64,000 bases of DNA from Streptomyces sp. 1222.5 (GTDB taxonomy: Bacteria; Actinomycetota; Actinomycetes; Streptomycetales; Streptomycetaceae): NCBI RefSeq assembly GCF_900105245.1, contig NZ_FNSZ01000001.1:930001-994000 (forward strand), read 5' to 3'. The notes under the pieces were generated by a model. The model was given only the letters and a program-made list of their open reading frames with translations, made no database searches and had not been told where the DNA came from. Below are positions 8,669-17,133 of this stretch, in pieces. The position numbers and the translations under genes were made by a program. Within the stretch, counting starts at the first letter, position 1. Every line of letters starts with the position of its first letter.

Positions 8669-11173
8669 TCAGCCCTCTTCGCCTTCGCCGGCCTTCGGCT
8701 TCCGCACGAGGCAGTGCAGCGAGTCGTCTCGCACATCGGCGACGATCGTGTCCCCCGGGTCCGCCTCGCCGCTGAGGAGCAGGGTGGCGATGCGGTTGTC
8801 CAGTTCCGCCTGGATGGTGCGGCGCAGCGGGCGGGCACCGAACTCGGGCTGATGGCCGTGCGCGATGAGGAGCTTCTTGGCGGCCTCCGTGACCTCCAGG
8901 TGCAGGCCCTGGGCGCGCACCTTGTGCTTGCTCATGTCCAGCAGGTGGTCGACGATCTCGCCCAGGTCGTCCTCGGTCAGGCTGTGGAAGATGATGATGT
9001 CGTCGATGCGGTTGAGGAATTCCGGCAGGAACCGGCCCCGCAGGTCCTCCATCAGCGCGTCCCTGAGTTCGGACACGTCGCCCTGGTGGTCGAGGATGCG
9101 GTGCGCGCCGATGTTCGACGTCATGATGATGACGCAGTGCCGGAAGTCGACGGTACGGCCCTGGGCGTCGGTCAGGCGGCCGTCGTCGAGGATCTGCAGC
9201 AGCGTGTTGAAGATGTCGGGGTGGGCCTTCTCCACCTCGTCGAACAGCACCACGCTGTAGGGCTGGCGGCGCACCTTCTCGGTGAGCTGGCCCGCCTCCT
9301 CGTAGCCGACGTATCCGGGAGGGGCGCCGACGAGCCGGGCCACGGTGTGCTTCTCCTGGAACTCGCTCATGTCGAAGCGGATCATGCGGTCCTCGTCGCC
9401 GAACAGCAGGGAGGCGAGGGTCTTGGCGAGTTCGGTCTTGCCGACACCGGTCGGGCCGAGGAACAGGAACGATCCCACGGGGCGGTTCGGGTCGCCCATG
9501 CCGGCGCGGTTGCGTCGTACGGCCTGCGAGACGGCGGTGACCGCCTCGTCCTGGCCGACGATCCGGTCGTGCATCTCGTCCTCGAGCCTGAGGAGCTTCT
9601 CCTTCTCACTGGCGGTGAGCTGGGAGACGGGGATGCCCGTGCGGCGGGAGACGATGTCCGCGATGTCGGCGGCCGTGACCGAGACGACGCCCTCCCGGCG
9701 CTCCTCGATACCGGCCAGTTCGCCCTCCACCTCGGCGATCTCCCGCTTCACCTCCGACGCCTTCTCGAAGTCCTCGGCGGTCACGGCCTGTTCGAGCTCC
9801 CGGCGGAGTTTGGCGATGCGGTCCTCGCGGCTGACGATCTCCGTGGAGCGGCCCGCGCTGCGCAGCCGCACCCGGGCGCCGGCCTGGTCCATCACGTCGA
9901 TCGCCTTGTCGGGCAGGAACCGGTCGGTGATGTAGCGGTCGGACAGTTCGGCCGCGGCTGCCAACGCACCGTCGTCGAAGCGGACCTGGTGGTGCGCCTC
10001 GTAGGAGTCGCGCAGGCCTTCGAGGATCTGCACCGTCTCCTCGACGGTCGGCTCGGGGACCAGCACTGGCTGGAACCGGCGCTCCAGGGCGGCGTCCTTC
10101 TCGATGTACCGGCGGTACTCGTCGATGGTCGTGGCACCGACCACATGGAGTTCACCGCGCGCGAGCGCCGGCTTGAGCATGTTGCCCGCGTCCATGGCAC
10201 CCTCGCCGGTGGCTCCGGCCCCGACGACGGTGTGCAGTTCGTCGATGAAGAGGATGATCTCGCCGCTGGCCGCCTGGACGTCCTCGATGACCTTCTTCAG
10301 ACGTTCCTCGAACTGCCCGCGGTACTGCGCGCCGGCCACCATGCCCGACAGGTCCAGGGCGACCACCCGCTTGTTCTTCAGGCTCTCGGGGACCTCTCCC
10401 GCCACGATGCGCTGTGCCAGGCCCTCGACGATGGCGGTCTTCCCGACTCCGGGTTCACCGATCAGCACGGGGTTGTTCTTGGAGCGGCGGGAGAGGATCT
10501 CGACGGTCTGCTCGATCTCGTCGGAGCGGCCCACGACGGGGTCGAGCTTGCCCGCCTTCGCCTCGTCGGTCAGGTCGCGGCCGTACTCGTCCAGGGTCGT
10601 GGCCGGCTGCTTGCGCTCCGCGGCCGGTGCGTCTCCGCGTGCCGTCTGGTCGGCCAGGCCCGCGACGCGCTTGGTGTCCACGCCCTCGGCCTGCAGCAGC
10701 CGGGACGCGCCGGTGTCGCTGTCGCCGAGCAGGGCGCCCAGGATGTGCTCGGGGCCGATGTAGGACACGCCGGACGCCTGGCTGTGGGCGAAGGCGGCAC
10801 TCAGGGTGCGCTTGGCCGCCGGGGTGAGGCCGGGCTGCGCGGAGGGCTCGACGGACTTGCGCGGCAGGATCTTCGCGATCTCGGAGGCCAGCGAGTCGGG
10901 GTCCACGCCGACCTGGATGAGGAGCCTGCGCGACGGGTCGACCTGTGTGGCCGCCCAGAGCAGGTGTTCGGTGTCGAGATCGGTCGTGCCGTTCTTAACG
11001 GCCCGCTGGGCGGCGAGGCTGAGCAGTTCCTGCGACGACTCGGTCAGCAGTCGTCCGATGGGCACACGCTGCACCGCCGGCGGCGAGGACGCGGGCGACA
11101 TGCCGAAGAAGCGGTTGAACATCTCACTGAACGGATCCGAGGAACCGAACGGTGCGCCGAACGACATCGACAT
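8669..11173 (-). CDS. ClpC-like AAA+ ATPase (Clp protease ATP-binding subunit)
   Basis: An 834-residue Hsp100 protein with all modules in order: a substrate-binding N-domain (about 38-175), AAA1 with Walker [10 protein letters not shown] (239-247) and Walker B ILFIDELH, a middle region with a UVR-type coiled coil ([20 protein letters not shown], about 450-475), AAA2 with GPTGVGKTE (about 570) and [11 protein letters not shown], and the C-terminal sensor-2 domain. The UVR region makes it ClpC-like rather than ClpB. The N-terminus is unusual: about 35 residues rich in Ser/Pro/Phe precede the N-domain. It should unfold proteins, probably for ClpP. No ClgR or CIRCE-type operator was evident upstream. 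It is probably a second ClpC paralogue rather than the housekeeping one. Confidence 0.9.
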   Translation of the reverse strand: MSMSFGAPFGSSDPFSEMFNRFFGMSPASSPPAVQRVPIGRLLTESSQELLSLAAQRAVKNGTTDLDTEHLLWAATQVDPSRRLLIQVGVDPDSLASEIAKILPRKSVEPSAQPGLTPAAKRTLSAAFAHSQASGVSYIGPEHILGALLGDSDTGASRLLQAEGVDTKRVAGLADQTARGDAPAAERKQPATTLDEYGRDLTDEAKAGKLDPVVGRSDEIEQTVEILSRRSKNNPVLIGEPGVGKTAIVEGLAQRIVAGEVPESLKNKRVVALDLSGMVAGAQYRGQFEERLKKVIEDVQAASGEIILFIDELHTVVGAGATGEGAMDAGNMLKPALARGELHVVGATTIDEYRRYIEKDAALERRFQPVLVPEPTVEETVQILEGLRDSYEAHHQVRFDDGALAAAAELSDRYITDRFLPDKAIDVMDQAGARVRLRSAGRSTEIVSREDRIAKLRRELEQAVTAEDFEKASEVKREIAEVEGELAGIEERREGVVSVTAADIADIVSRRTGIPVSQLTASEKEKLLRLEDEMHDRIVGQDEAVTAVSQAVRRNRAGMGDPNRPVGSFLFLGPTGVGKTELAKTLASLLFGDEDRMIRFDMSEFQEKHTVARLVGAPPGYVGYEEAGQLTEKVRRQPYSVVLFDEVEKAHPDIFNTLLQILDDGRLTDAQGRTVDFRHCVIIMTSNIGAHRILDHQGDVSELRDALMEDLRGRFLPEFLNRIDDIIIFHSLTEDDLGEIVDHLLDMSKHKVRAQGLHLEVTEAAKKLLIAHGHQPEFGARPLRRTIQAELDNRIATLLLSGEADPGDTIVADVRDDSLHCLVRKPKAGEGEEG

Positions 11174-11308
11174 GACAGCTCCAGATGCGCGAGGGGGCGC
11201 GAAGGGGCCCGCGACGGGGGTTCGCGAGGGGGTCCGTACCTCACTGAACCCCCGTGCAGAGTGCCTCGCAAGCGGAGGGCAGCCGCCCCGGTCGGGCCTC
11301 CGTGGGGC

Positions 11309-12262
11309 TCAGGACCGCGGGGGTGCGGGCAGGTCGTCGAGGAAGGTGAGGGTCGGTACGTGGAAGAGACTGCCGGTGACCGGGACGGAGAAGTCGAGGA
11401 TCCGGTCGTGCCGGCCCGGCTGCCTGCCGAGGAACATGTTCCGCAGCATTTCCTCGGTGACGTCCGGGGTGCGGGCGTACCCGATGAAGTAGGTGCCGAA
11501 CTCGCCCTGTGCGATGTTCCCGAACGGCATGTTCTCCCGGACGATCTTGCGTTCGTTCCCGTCCTCGTCGGTGATGGTGTTGAGCGCGACGTGGGAGTCG
11601 TCGGGCTTCACCTCGTCGGGGAGTTCGACGTTGGCCTGCTTCGTGCGCCCGATGACCTTCTCCTGCTCGTCGGCGGTCAGGGCGTTCCAGGCGGCCATGT
11701 CGTGCAGGTACTTCTGGACGATCACATAGCTGCCCCCGCGGAAGTCCGCGTCCTCGTCGCCGATGAACACCGCGTCGTCGGCGAGACCGCCCTCGGGGTT
11801 CTCGCTGCCGTCCACGAATCCGAGCAGATCGCGCTCGTCGAAGAACTTGAAGCCGTGCACCTCGTCGACGACGGTGGCCGCCTCGCCGAGCCGGTCCCCC
11901 AGCAGCCGCGCGAGTTCGAAGCAGAGGTCCATGCGCTGGGCGCGGACGTGGAAGAGGAGGTCGGCGGGGGTGCCCCGGGCATGGTGGCGCGGTCCCAGCA
12001 GGTCGGTGAAGGGGTGCAGCTCCCGCGGGCGTGGGCCGCTGAAGAGCCGGTCCCAGGCCGCCGATCCGATGCCGACGACACAGCTCAGTTCCATGTCGGG
12101 GGCGCGGAAGGCCACGGAGCGGCGCAGGCCCGAGACGTCCTCCAGCAGGTCCCGGACGGTGTCCTCACCGTCCGGTGCGATCGTGGCGACGAGGAACACG
12201 GCGGCCCGGGCGGGCGGGACGACGACGGGCTGCGGCTCGAGCACGGGCGTGTGCCTCCTCAT
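11309..12262 (-). CDS. Dyp-type haem peroxidase
   Basis: A 317-residue protein with the defining DyP features. The catalytic motif GxxDG appears as GFVDGSENP, the proximal haem histidine is in the DDSHVALN segment, and the distal arginine region reads KIVRENMPFGN, followed by the family block GTYFIGYARTPD. There is no Tat signal, so it is cytoplasmic like class B (YfeX/DypB) enzymes. It uses peroxide to oxidise phenolic or dye-like substrates. The C-terminus lacks a recognisable encapsulin-loading peptide. The ATG at 12262 is preferred because GGAG sits six bases upstream; a GTG at 12310 would add 16 low-complexity residues. The neighbouring SnoaL gene has a redox-type operator, which fits an oxidative-stress theme. 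Confidence 0.9.
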   Translation of the reverse strand: MRRHTPVLEPQPVVVPPARAAVFLVATIAPDGEDTVRDLLEDVSGLRRSVAFRAPDMELSCVVGIGSAAWDRLFSGPRPRELHPFTDLLGPRHHARGTPADLLFHVRAQRMDLCFELARLLGDRLGEAATVVDEVHGFKFFDERDLLGFVDGSENPEGGLADDAVFIGDEDADFRGGSYVIVQKYLHDMAAWNALTADEQEKVIGRTKQANVELPDEVKPDDSHVALNTITDEDGNERKIVRENMPFGNIAQGEFGTYFIGYARTPDVTEEMLRNMFLGRQPGRHDRILDFSVPVTGSLFHVPTLTFLDDLPAPPRS

Positions 12263-12388
12263 CGGGCTCTCCGGCACCGGGCTGTCGGTGTCGGGGCCTC
12301 CCGGACGCATGCCGCCCGGTTCGCCCCTACCGCACCAGCATGGCCCGGCAGGGCCGACTCAGCAGGTCGGGCGGCCCGGCCGGGCTCC

Positions 12389-12420
12389 GGGTCACCGGGT
12401 CACCGGGTCACCGGGTCACC
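12389..12420. repeat. four tandem copies of an 8-bp unit (GGGTCACC)
   Basis: GGGTCACC is repeated four times without error and is followed by GGG. The array covers the stop codon of the SnoaL-like gene and runs into the spacer before the Dyp gene. Each unit creates a GGTGACC-type sequence on the minus strand. Because the unit length is not a multiple of three, slippage would change the C-terminus of the SnoaL-like protein. Confidence 0.9.
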
Positions 12421-12877
12421 GGGGGTCGACGCCCGGGGGCGGCTGCCCCTGCGTCCAGATCGGCCGGACCACGAGGCGGCTGAAGCGCCAGCCGTCGGGG
12501 GTGCGGCGGAGTTCGGCCTCGAACCGGCCGCCCACCGTGAACAGGGGGTCGGCGCCGCTGCCACGCAGGCGGAGCGTCGCCTCGTGGTGGACGTGGGTCA
12601 TCAGGGCGTTCCAGGAGGCGGTGGCCCGTTCCGCCGTGGCGTCCGCGTCGGTGACGATCCCGGAGGCCATGTGCTGAGTGCGGTCGAAGCGTGCGAGCGC
12701 CTCCTCGGCGGCGGGGAGGGACTCGGCTCCCCGGGACACTCCCACGGGGGTCTCCATGAGCGCGTCGTCGGTGAAGAAGTCGCGGGCCCGCTCCGGTGCG
12801 AGCTCCCGTTCGTCGAGCAACCGGAAGAGCCGGTCGACGAGCATGCTGATCTCCGCGTGGTCCGTCTGCGTGGTCAT
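12416..12877 (-). CDS. SnoaL/NTF2-like protein, probable redox-stress gene
   Basis: A 153-residue protein with the NTF2/SnoaL alpha+beta cone fold: a helical start (ISMLVDRLFRLLDERELAPERARDFFTDDALMETP), two middle helices, and paired strands at the end (VGGRFEAELRRTPDGWRFSRLVVRPIW). Such proteins bind or isomerise small hydrophobic molecules; the ligand is unknown. The promoter is remarkable. A SoxR/MerR-type dyad lies in a 19-bp spacer between TTGACC and GACGCT, and the -10 is six bases from the ATG with no ribosome site, so the mRNA is probably leaderless. The stop codon falls in an 8-bp tandem repeat. Confidence 0.8.
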   Translation of the reverse strand: MTTQTDHAEISMLVDRLFRLLDERELAPERARDFFTDDALMETPVGVSRGAESLPAAEEALARFDRTQHMASGIVTDADATAERATASWNALMTHVHHEATLRLRGSGADPLFTVGGRFEAELRRTPDGWRFSRLVVRPIWTQGQPPPGVDPR

Positions 12878-12883
12878 GCCGAG

Positions 12884-12914
12884 AGCGTCCTACCTCAAGT
12901 CCGCTTGAGGTCAA
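12884..12914 (-). promoter_or_regulatory. SoxR/MerR-type operator inside a 19-bp-spacer promoter
   Basis: Read on the minus strand: -35 TTGACC (12909-12914), a 19-bp spacer, -10 GACGCT (12884-12889), then six bases to the ATG. The dyad ACCTCAAG-N4-CTTGAGGT (12892-12911) covers the spacer. The long spacer plus this dyad is the layout of MerR-family promoters, and the half-sites match the E. coli SoxR box (CCTCAAG...CTTGAGG). The regulator gene is not in the window. Another MerR family member could also use such a site. Confidence 0.75.
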
Positions 12915-13036
12915 GGCGGTGCTTTTGGGGTTGCCGTGCGCCGACGCCCGCGCTCGTTCCGTACATATTCGCCGGGTATTCGGGCGGACCGGAGCGCCGA
13001 CGCCGCCGGAGGATGTCCTGTCGCTAGTGTGATCGG

Positions 13037-13408
13037 ATGTTCCGTCAAGTGACCGACGCCGACACCGCCGTGGCCGCCGGCAGCGGCGACGTACCCGTCC
13101 TCGCCACCCCGAAGCTGATCGCATGGCTGGAGGCGGCGACCGTGGAGGCCGCCGCGCCCTTCACCGAACCGGGCCGCACCACCGTCGGTACGGCGATCCG
13201 TATCGAGCATCTACGCGCCACGCCCGTGGGCGGCCGGGTGGAGGTGTTCGCCGAGCCCCCGTCCTCCGTGGCGGGACGGCGGCTCACCTTCTCGGTGCGG
13301 GCCGTCGACGACTCCGGCCGGCTGATCGCCACGGGCGAGATCGACCGGGAGATCGTCGGCCGCCAGCGGTTCCTCGCGAGCCTGCCCCATCCGGCGGCCG
13401 ACCGGTGA
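13037..13408 (+). CDS. hotdog-fold thioesterase (fluoroacetyl-CoA thioesterase FlK-like)
   Basis: A 123-residue single hotdog domain. The segment LIAWLEAATVEAAAPF is the central helix with the conserved Glu. GRTTVGTAIRIEHLRATPVGGRV matches the family block TSVGTxVxxxHxxPTPxG, including its conserved His. It should hydrolyse an acyl-CoA, or act as a small acyl-binding protein; the family is much wider than the fluoroacetyl-CoA enzyme that gives it its name. It stands alone, divergent from the SnoaL-like gene, with about 160 bp between their starts. Confidence 0.82.
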   Translation: MFRQVTDADTAVAAGSGDVPVLATPKLIAWLEAATVEAAAPFTEPGRTTVGTAIRIEHLRATPVGGRVEVFAEPPSSVAGRRLTFSVRAVDDSGRLIATGEIDREIVGRQRFLASLPHPAADR

Positions 13409-13430
13409 TCCGGCCCGCGGACCGGTGCCG

Positions 13431-13808
13431 TCACACCGGTGTGTGCCCCTGGAGATAGGTGCGCACGGCCCTCGGCAGAGGGGCGCCGGCGGTGTCCGCG
13501 ATGGCGGCCCAGCGCAGCCGCTCCGGGGCGAGGCGTGCGCCGTCCGACGGTTCCTCGCTCAGCAGTTGGCACACCACGGCCGGGGCCTCGTCCGCCCGTG
13601 CGCTGTCGTGCGGTCCCAGCGTCTCCGTGCCGTCGACGAGGTAGCCGCTGAGCTCGTAGACGACGCGCGCGGCGGTGGCCTGCGCCGACTCGGCCGGTTG
13701 CGGTGTGCCGGACGGCAGTTCCCACCCGTCGCCCGGGCGTACCAGCAGCACTCGTCCGTCGTACAGGACGAGTGCCTGCACCGCGCCCTCTCCGTGTTCC
13801 CGCGTCAT
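13431..13808 (-). CDS. Nudix-fold protein with a degenerate Nudix box
   Basis: A 125-residue protein with the Nudix topology: VQALVLYDGRVLLVRPGDGWELPSG, then the Nudix helix region. The box starts correctly (G-x5-E) but then reads RVVYELSGY where catalytic enzymes have REUXEEXGU. At least two of the metal-binding glutamates are therefore missing or displaced. The fold is clear; pyrophosphohydrolase activity is doubtful. Similar degenerate Nudix domains can act as ligand sensors or maturation factors. The ATG at 13808 has GGAAGG upstream. It is convergent with the hotdog gene. Confidence 0.7.
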   Translation of the reverse strand: MTREHGEGAVQALVLYDGRVLLVRPGDGWELPSGTPQPAESAQATAARVVYELSGYLVDGTETLGPHDSARADEAPAVVCQLLSEEPSDGARLAPERLRWAAIADTAGAPLPRAVRTYLQGHTPV

Positions 13809-13917
13809 GACCGGCCTTCCCTCCCCCGGCCCCCTGCCAGGTGCTCTCCCCCTACCCAGGGGCGCGCCGCGACGCACCTGTACCGGGGTCCGTCGCACCG
13901 CGCTTCGGGCCGTGCCG

Positions 13918-14799
13918 TCAGTACAGCACCGGCAGATCGGCGGGGCGCACCCGCAGGGTGACCGGCAGGGTGGCCTCCACCTCGCCGTCGGCGCCGTACG
14001 GGACGGGCCGGGACGCCTCGATGCGGAGCTCCTTGCCGCGCAGGACGCGCACCTCGGGGCGGCGGACGTGTTCGCCCGTCCTGAGCTCGTTCATGAGGGT
14101 GAAGAAGAGCCGGCGTGGCGCCTCCCGGATCATCACGATGTCGAGCAGCCCGTCGTCGACCTTCGCGTCGGGGGCGATGAGCCGGCCGGAGCCGTAGTAG
14201 GGGGAGTTGGCCGCGACGACGGTGTAGCCGCGGTGGGTGTGCTCCTCGCCGTCGACGGTGACGCGGTAGTCGGCCGCCCGCCAGGTGGTGACCGCGCGCA
14301 GGCCGCCCGCGTAGTACGAGGCGGAGCCACGCAGCAGACGGGCGTTGTTGGCGTGCCGGTTGGCCTCCGCGTCGACCCCGGCGTACACGCTGCCGAGGAC
14401 GACGGTGCGCGGGTGGACGGCCGACTCCACCTCGATGGTGTCGACCGCCCGGGGTTCCGCGTGCAGCAGGATGCGGGCGAGTGCGGCGGGGTCGGCCGGC
14501 AGGTCCAGTGCCCGGGCGAAGTCGTTGCCGCGTCCGGCCGGTACGAGGCCCAGGACCGTGCCGGTGCCGCTCAGCGCACCGCCGATACCGCCGGCGATCC
14601 CGTCGCCGCCGACGGCGAGGACGATCCGGCCGCGTTCCCCCGCCCGGACGGCGATGTCCTGGGCGTGGGCGAGGCTGTGGCTGTACTCCGTGTCCAGCTC
14701 GGCCCCTGCCTCGCGGAGCAGCCGGGCCAGCTGGAGCAGGGTGGCCGCCCCGGTGGAGCCGCCCGCTGTGGGGTTGACGACGGCGGTGAACTGTCGCAT
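13918..14799 (-). CDS. diacylglycerol/lipid kinase (YegS/BmrU-like)
   Basis: A 293-residue protein of the DAGK catalytic family. It begins AVVNPTAGGSTGAATL and has the nucleotide-binding motif AVGGDGIAGGIGGAL, followed by GLVPAGRGNDFARAL, the PxGTxNDFAR-type block of lipid kinases. The second half holds the beta-sandwich with KVDDGLLDIVMIREAPR. It should phosphorylate a lipid alcohol such as diacylglycerol or a related glycerolipid with ATP. It starts only 34 bp after the stop of the alkyl-DHAP-synthase-like gene on the same strand, so the two are very likely one operon. That setting points to glycerol ether or glycerolipid metabolism. Confidence 0.88.
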   Translation of the reverse strand: MRQFTAVVNPTAGGSTGAATLLQLARLLREAGAELDTEYSHSLAHAQDIAVRAGERGRIVLAVGGDGIAGGIGGALSGTGTVLGLVPAGRGNDFARALDLPADPAALARILLHAEPRAVDTIEVESAVHPRTVVLGSVYAGVDAEANRHANNARLLRGSASYYAGGLRAVTTWRAADYRVTVDGEEHTHRGYTVVAANSPYYGSGRLIAPDAKVDDGLLDIVMIREAPRRLFFTLMNELRTGEHVRRPEVRVLRGKELRIEASRPVPYGADGEVEATLPVTLRVRPADLPVLY

Positions 14800-14833
14800 C
14801 GGTGTGCCTTTCGGGGCGGGCGGGTCGGTGGGA

Positions 14834-16426
14834 TCAGTCGGTGGGCAGCAGGACGCCGGGGTTGAGCAGTCCCTCGGGGTCGAGTCGTCGTTTCACGGCG
14901 CGCAGGGCCGAGATGCCGAGCGGGCCGGCCTCGCGGACGTACCAGTCTCGGTGGTCGGTGCCGACACCGTGGTGGTGGGAGATGGTGCCGCCGGCGGCGA
15001 GCAGGGCTTCGTTGGCCGCGTGCTTGGCCGGTTCCCAGTGGGCCACCGGGTCCTCGCCCTGGGCGCTGACGACCGTGAAGTACAGCGAGGCGCCGTTCTC
15101 GTACACGTGGGAAATGTGGCACATCACCAGGGGCGGGGTGCCGGCCTGGGTGAGGGTGTCCGTGAGCGCGGTGCGGACGGCCGTGTACAGCTCGGGGATG
15201 CGGGACCAGAAGGCCGCGGTCTCCAGGGTCTCGGCGAAGGCGCCGACCTCGAGCAGGGAGTCGCGCAGGTACGGCGCGGAGTAGCGGCCGTGGGCCCAGC
15301 GCTCGCCGGGCTCGGTGCCGACGAGGGTGCCACCGCACGCGGTCAGGACGGCGGCCGCCTGCTCGCGGCGCAGGGCGGTGTCCTCGGCGGTGCCCTCGTA
15401 GCCGGTGATCGCCATGCAGCCGGCGTCGCCCTGGGTCAGTCCGGCCCCGATGGCGTCGGGCTGTGCCAGGCCGATGAGCGTCTCGACCTCGTCGGACAGG
15501 CGCAGCACGGTCGGGCGGGGTCCGTCCTGGGCGAGCCGGCGCAGTGCCGCGGCTCCCTCCTCGAAGGACGCGAACCTCCAGCCTTCGTAGACACGCACCT
15601 CGGGCACCGGGCGGATCCGCACGGTGACGGAGGTGATGACGCCGAACGCGCCCTCCGAGCCGAGGATCAGCTGGCGCAGGTCGGGTCCGGCGGCGGAGCG
15701 CGGGGCGCGGCCGGTCTCGATGGTGCCCGCGGGGGTGGCGAGGGTCAGACCGAGCACCATCTCGTCGAAACGGCCGTATCCGGCGGAGGCCTGCCCGCTG
15801 GAGCGTGCCGCGGCGAAGCCGCCGATGGTGGCCCACTCGAAGGACTGCGGGAAGTGTCCGAGGGTGAACCCGTGCTCGGCGAGCAGCGCCTCGGCCTCGG
15901 GGGCGCGCAGGCCCGGCTGGAGGACGGCGGTCCGCGAGATCGGGTCCAGCTCCAGCAGGCCGCTCATACGGCGCAGGTCGAGGGCGACGAAGGCGCTGCG
16001 CTCGGGGGCGAGGCCGCCGACCACGGACGTGCCGCCGCCGAAGGGCACCACGGCCAGTGCGTGGGCGGAGCAGGCACGCAGGACGGCGAGGACCTCGTCG
16101 TGGGAGCCGGGCAGGACCACGGCGCGCGGGAGGTCCGAGAAGTCGCCGGCGCGGATGCGCAGCAGGTCGGGCGTGGACTTTCCGCGGGTGTGCCGGATGC
16201 GGCTCTCCCCGTCCGTGCGGACGTACGCCTCGCCGCCCACGGCTTCGGCAAGGGCCTTCAGGGCCGCGGGATCGGCCGTGTCGGCGGGCAGGCCGATGTC
16301 CTCCAGGGTGAGCGAGGGAGTGGTGCGCGGCTTGACGCCGAGCATGTCGCGCAGCAGTCCCGTCACCGAGTCGGGCAGCGGCGCCGCCTTCGCCGGGTCG
16401 CCCCAGCCGTTCCACAGCATGTCCAT
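14834..16426 (-). CDS. FAD-binding oxidase, alkyldihydroxyacetonephosphate synthase-like
   Basis: A 530-residue protein of the PCMH-type FAD family. The FAD domain includes VVLPGSHDEVLAVLRAC and AVVPFGGGTSVVGGL (about 103-142). The last part contains the HHGVG block (SHHHGVGTDHRDW) and RAVKRRLDPEGLLNPGVL, both typical of alkyl-DHAP synthase and D-lactate dehydrogenase relatives. The N-terminal WNGWGDP opening (MDMLWNGWGDPAKAAPLP) is what I expect of the AGPS branch. AGPS replaces the acyl chain of acyl-DHAP with a fatty alcohol to make the ether bond. The downstream lipid kinase and the divergent G3P dehydrogenase support a glycerolipid role. It could also be a plain hydroxyacid oxidase. Confidence 0.8.
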   Translation of the reverse strand: MDMLWNGWGDPAKAAPLPDSVTGLLRDMLGVKPRTTPSLTLEDIGLPADTADPAALKALAEAVGGEAYVRTDGESRIRHTRGKSTPDLLRIRAGDFSDLPRAVVLPGSHDEVLAVLRACSAHALAVVPFGGGTSVVGGLAPERSAFVALDLRRMSGLLELDPISRTAVLQPGLRAPEAEALLAEHGFTLGHFPQSFEWATIGGFAAARSSGQASAGYGRFDEMVLGLTLATPAGTIETGRAPRSAAGPDLRQLILGSEGAFGVITSVTVRIRPVPEVRVYEGWRFASFEEGAAALRRLAQDGPRPTVLRLSDEVETLIGLAQPDAIGAGLTQGDAGCMAITGYEGTAEDTALRREQAAAVLTACGGTLVGTEPGERWAHGRYSAPYLRDSLLEVGAFAETLETAAFWSRIPELYTAVRTALTDTLTQAGTPPLVMCHISHVYENGASLYFTVVSAQGEDPVAHWEPAKHAANEALLAAGGTISHHHGVGTDHRDWYVREAGPLGISALRAVKRRLDPEGLLNPGVLLPTD

Positions 16427-16520
16427 TGAACGGTCGTCCTCACAGGTCGGTGTGCTCGGTTTCGCGCGGCTCGGCTGCCGTCCCGGGACCTCGGCCGCTT
16501 CCGTCCGATCCCCGGGGCGT

Positions 16521-16526
16521 TACACT
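16521..16526 (+). promoter_or_regulatory. -10 element of a probably leaderless tetR-glpD transcript
   Basis: TACACT lies seven bases before the ATG at 16534, and no ribosome site is present between them. TTCCGT at 16499-16504, 16 bp upstream, is a weak -35. This fits transcription starting at the ATG. Confidence 0.45.
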
Positions 16527-16533
16527 GTGACAC

Positions 16534-17133
16534 ATGACGCCTATTCGTCACAACGGTTCGGACAGCGATCATGTGCTCGACGCGGTGCGCGACTGCGTAC
16601 TGGCCGTCGGCGTGCGCCGCACCACGCTCGCCGACGTGGCCCGCCGCGCGGGCGTCTCCCGGATGACGCTGTACCGGCGCTGGCCGGACCTGCGCACCCT
16701 GGTGGGCGACCTGATGACCCGCGAGTGGATCGACGTGGCCTCCCGCGCGATCCCCCCGGCAACACCGGGCACCGGCACGCGCGGCCGGATCGTGGACGGG
16801 CTGGTGGCCGGGACCGAGGCGTTCCGGGCGCACCCCCTCTTCCGCAAGATCGTGGACGTCGATCCGGAACTGCTGCTCCCCTACGTCCTCGACCGTCGCG
16901 GAGCGAGCCAGGAAGCGCTGCTGGCGCTGCTGGCCGACGCGCTGCGCGAGGGGCACGCGGACGGCTCCGTGCGCCCCGGCCACACCGAACGACAGGCTCG
17001 CGCCCTGCTGTTGACCGTGCAGTCCTTCACCCTGTCCCTGCGCACGATGACCGACGAGGACGATCCGGAGCTGGACTCCGCCGCCTTCCTCGGTGAACTG
17101 CGCACCCTCCTGGAGAGGACCCTCACGCCATGA
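16534..17133 (+). CDS. TetR family transcriptional regulator of the glpD locus
   Basis: A 199-residue repressor. The HTH reads TTLADVARRAGVSRMTLYRRWPDLRTLV (about 31-58), with the YRRWP variant common in actinomycete TetR proteins. The rest is the helical ligand/dimer domain. Its stop overlaps the glpD start by four bases (ATGA), so the two are translationally coupled. It lies divergent from the alkyl-DHAP-synthase-like/lipid-kinase operon and probably controls both directions. An inverted repeat TGACG-N6-CGTCA covers its first codons. The ligand might be a glycerol or lipid metabolite, by context only. Confidence 0.88.
   Translation: MTPIRHNGSDSDHVLDAVRDCVLAVGVRRTTLADVARRAGVSRMTLYRRWPDLRTLVGDLMTREWIDVASRAIPPATPGTGTRGRIVDGLVAGTEAFRAHPLFRKIVDVDPELLLPYVLDRRGASQEALLALLADALREGHADGSVRPGHTERQARALLLTVQSFTLSLRTMTDEDDPELDSAAFLGELRTLLERTLTP
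16535..16550. promoter_or_regulatory. inverted repeat at the tetR start codon
   Basis: TGACG-N6-CGTCA, a perfect 5-bp dyad overlapping codons 1-6 of the TetR gene and next to the predicted transcription start. It is a candidate autoregulatory operator, but short arms make chance occurrence possible. Confidence 0.35.

Noticed and set aside
11174..11308. Looked for a ClgR, HspR or CIRCE operator upstream of the ClpC-like gene
   Set aside because: No matching inverted repeat was found. Only G/C-rich sequence with weak partial matches is present.
8714..13027. A 1437-codon open frame on the plus strand opposite the Clp, Dyp and SnoaL genes
   Set aside because: It is a shadow frame caused by the G/C-rich third positions of the true minus-strand genes. 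It has no family motif, and it runs through the intergenic spacers.
13432..13443. CACACCGGTGTG palindrome at the end of the Nudix-like gene
   Set aside because: It is short and overlaps the coding end and the stop codon between convergent genes, where an operator is unlikely; it may contribute to a weak terminator.
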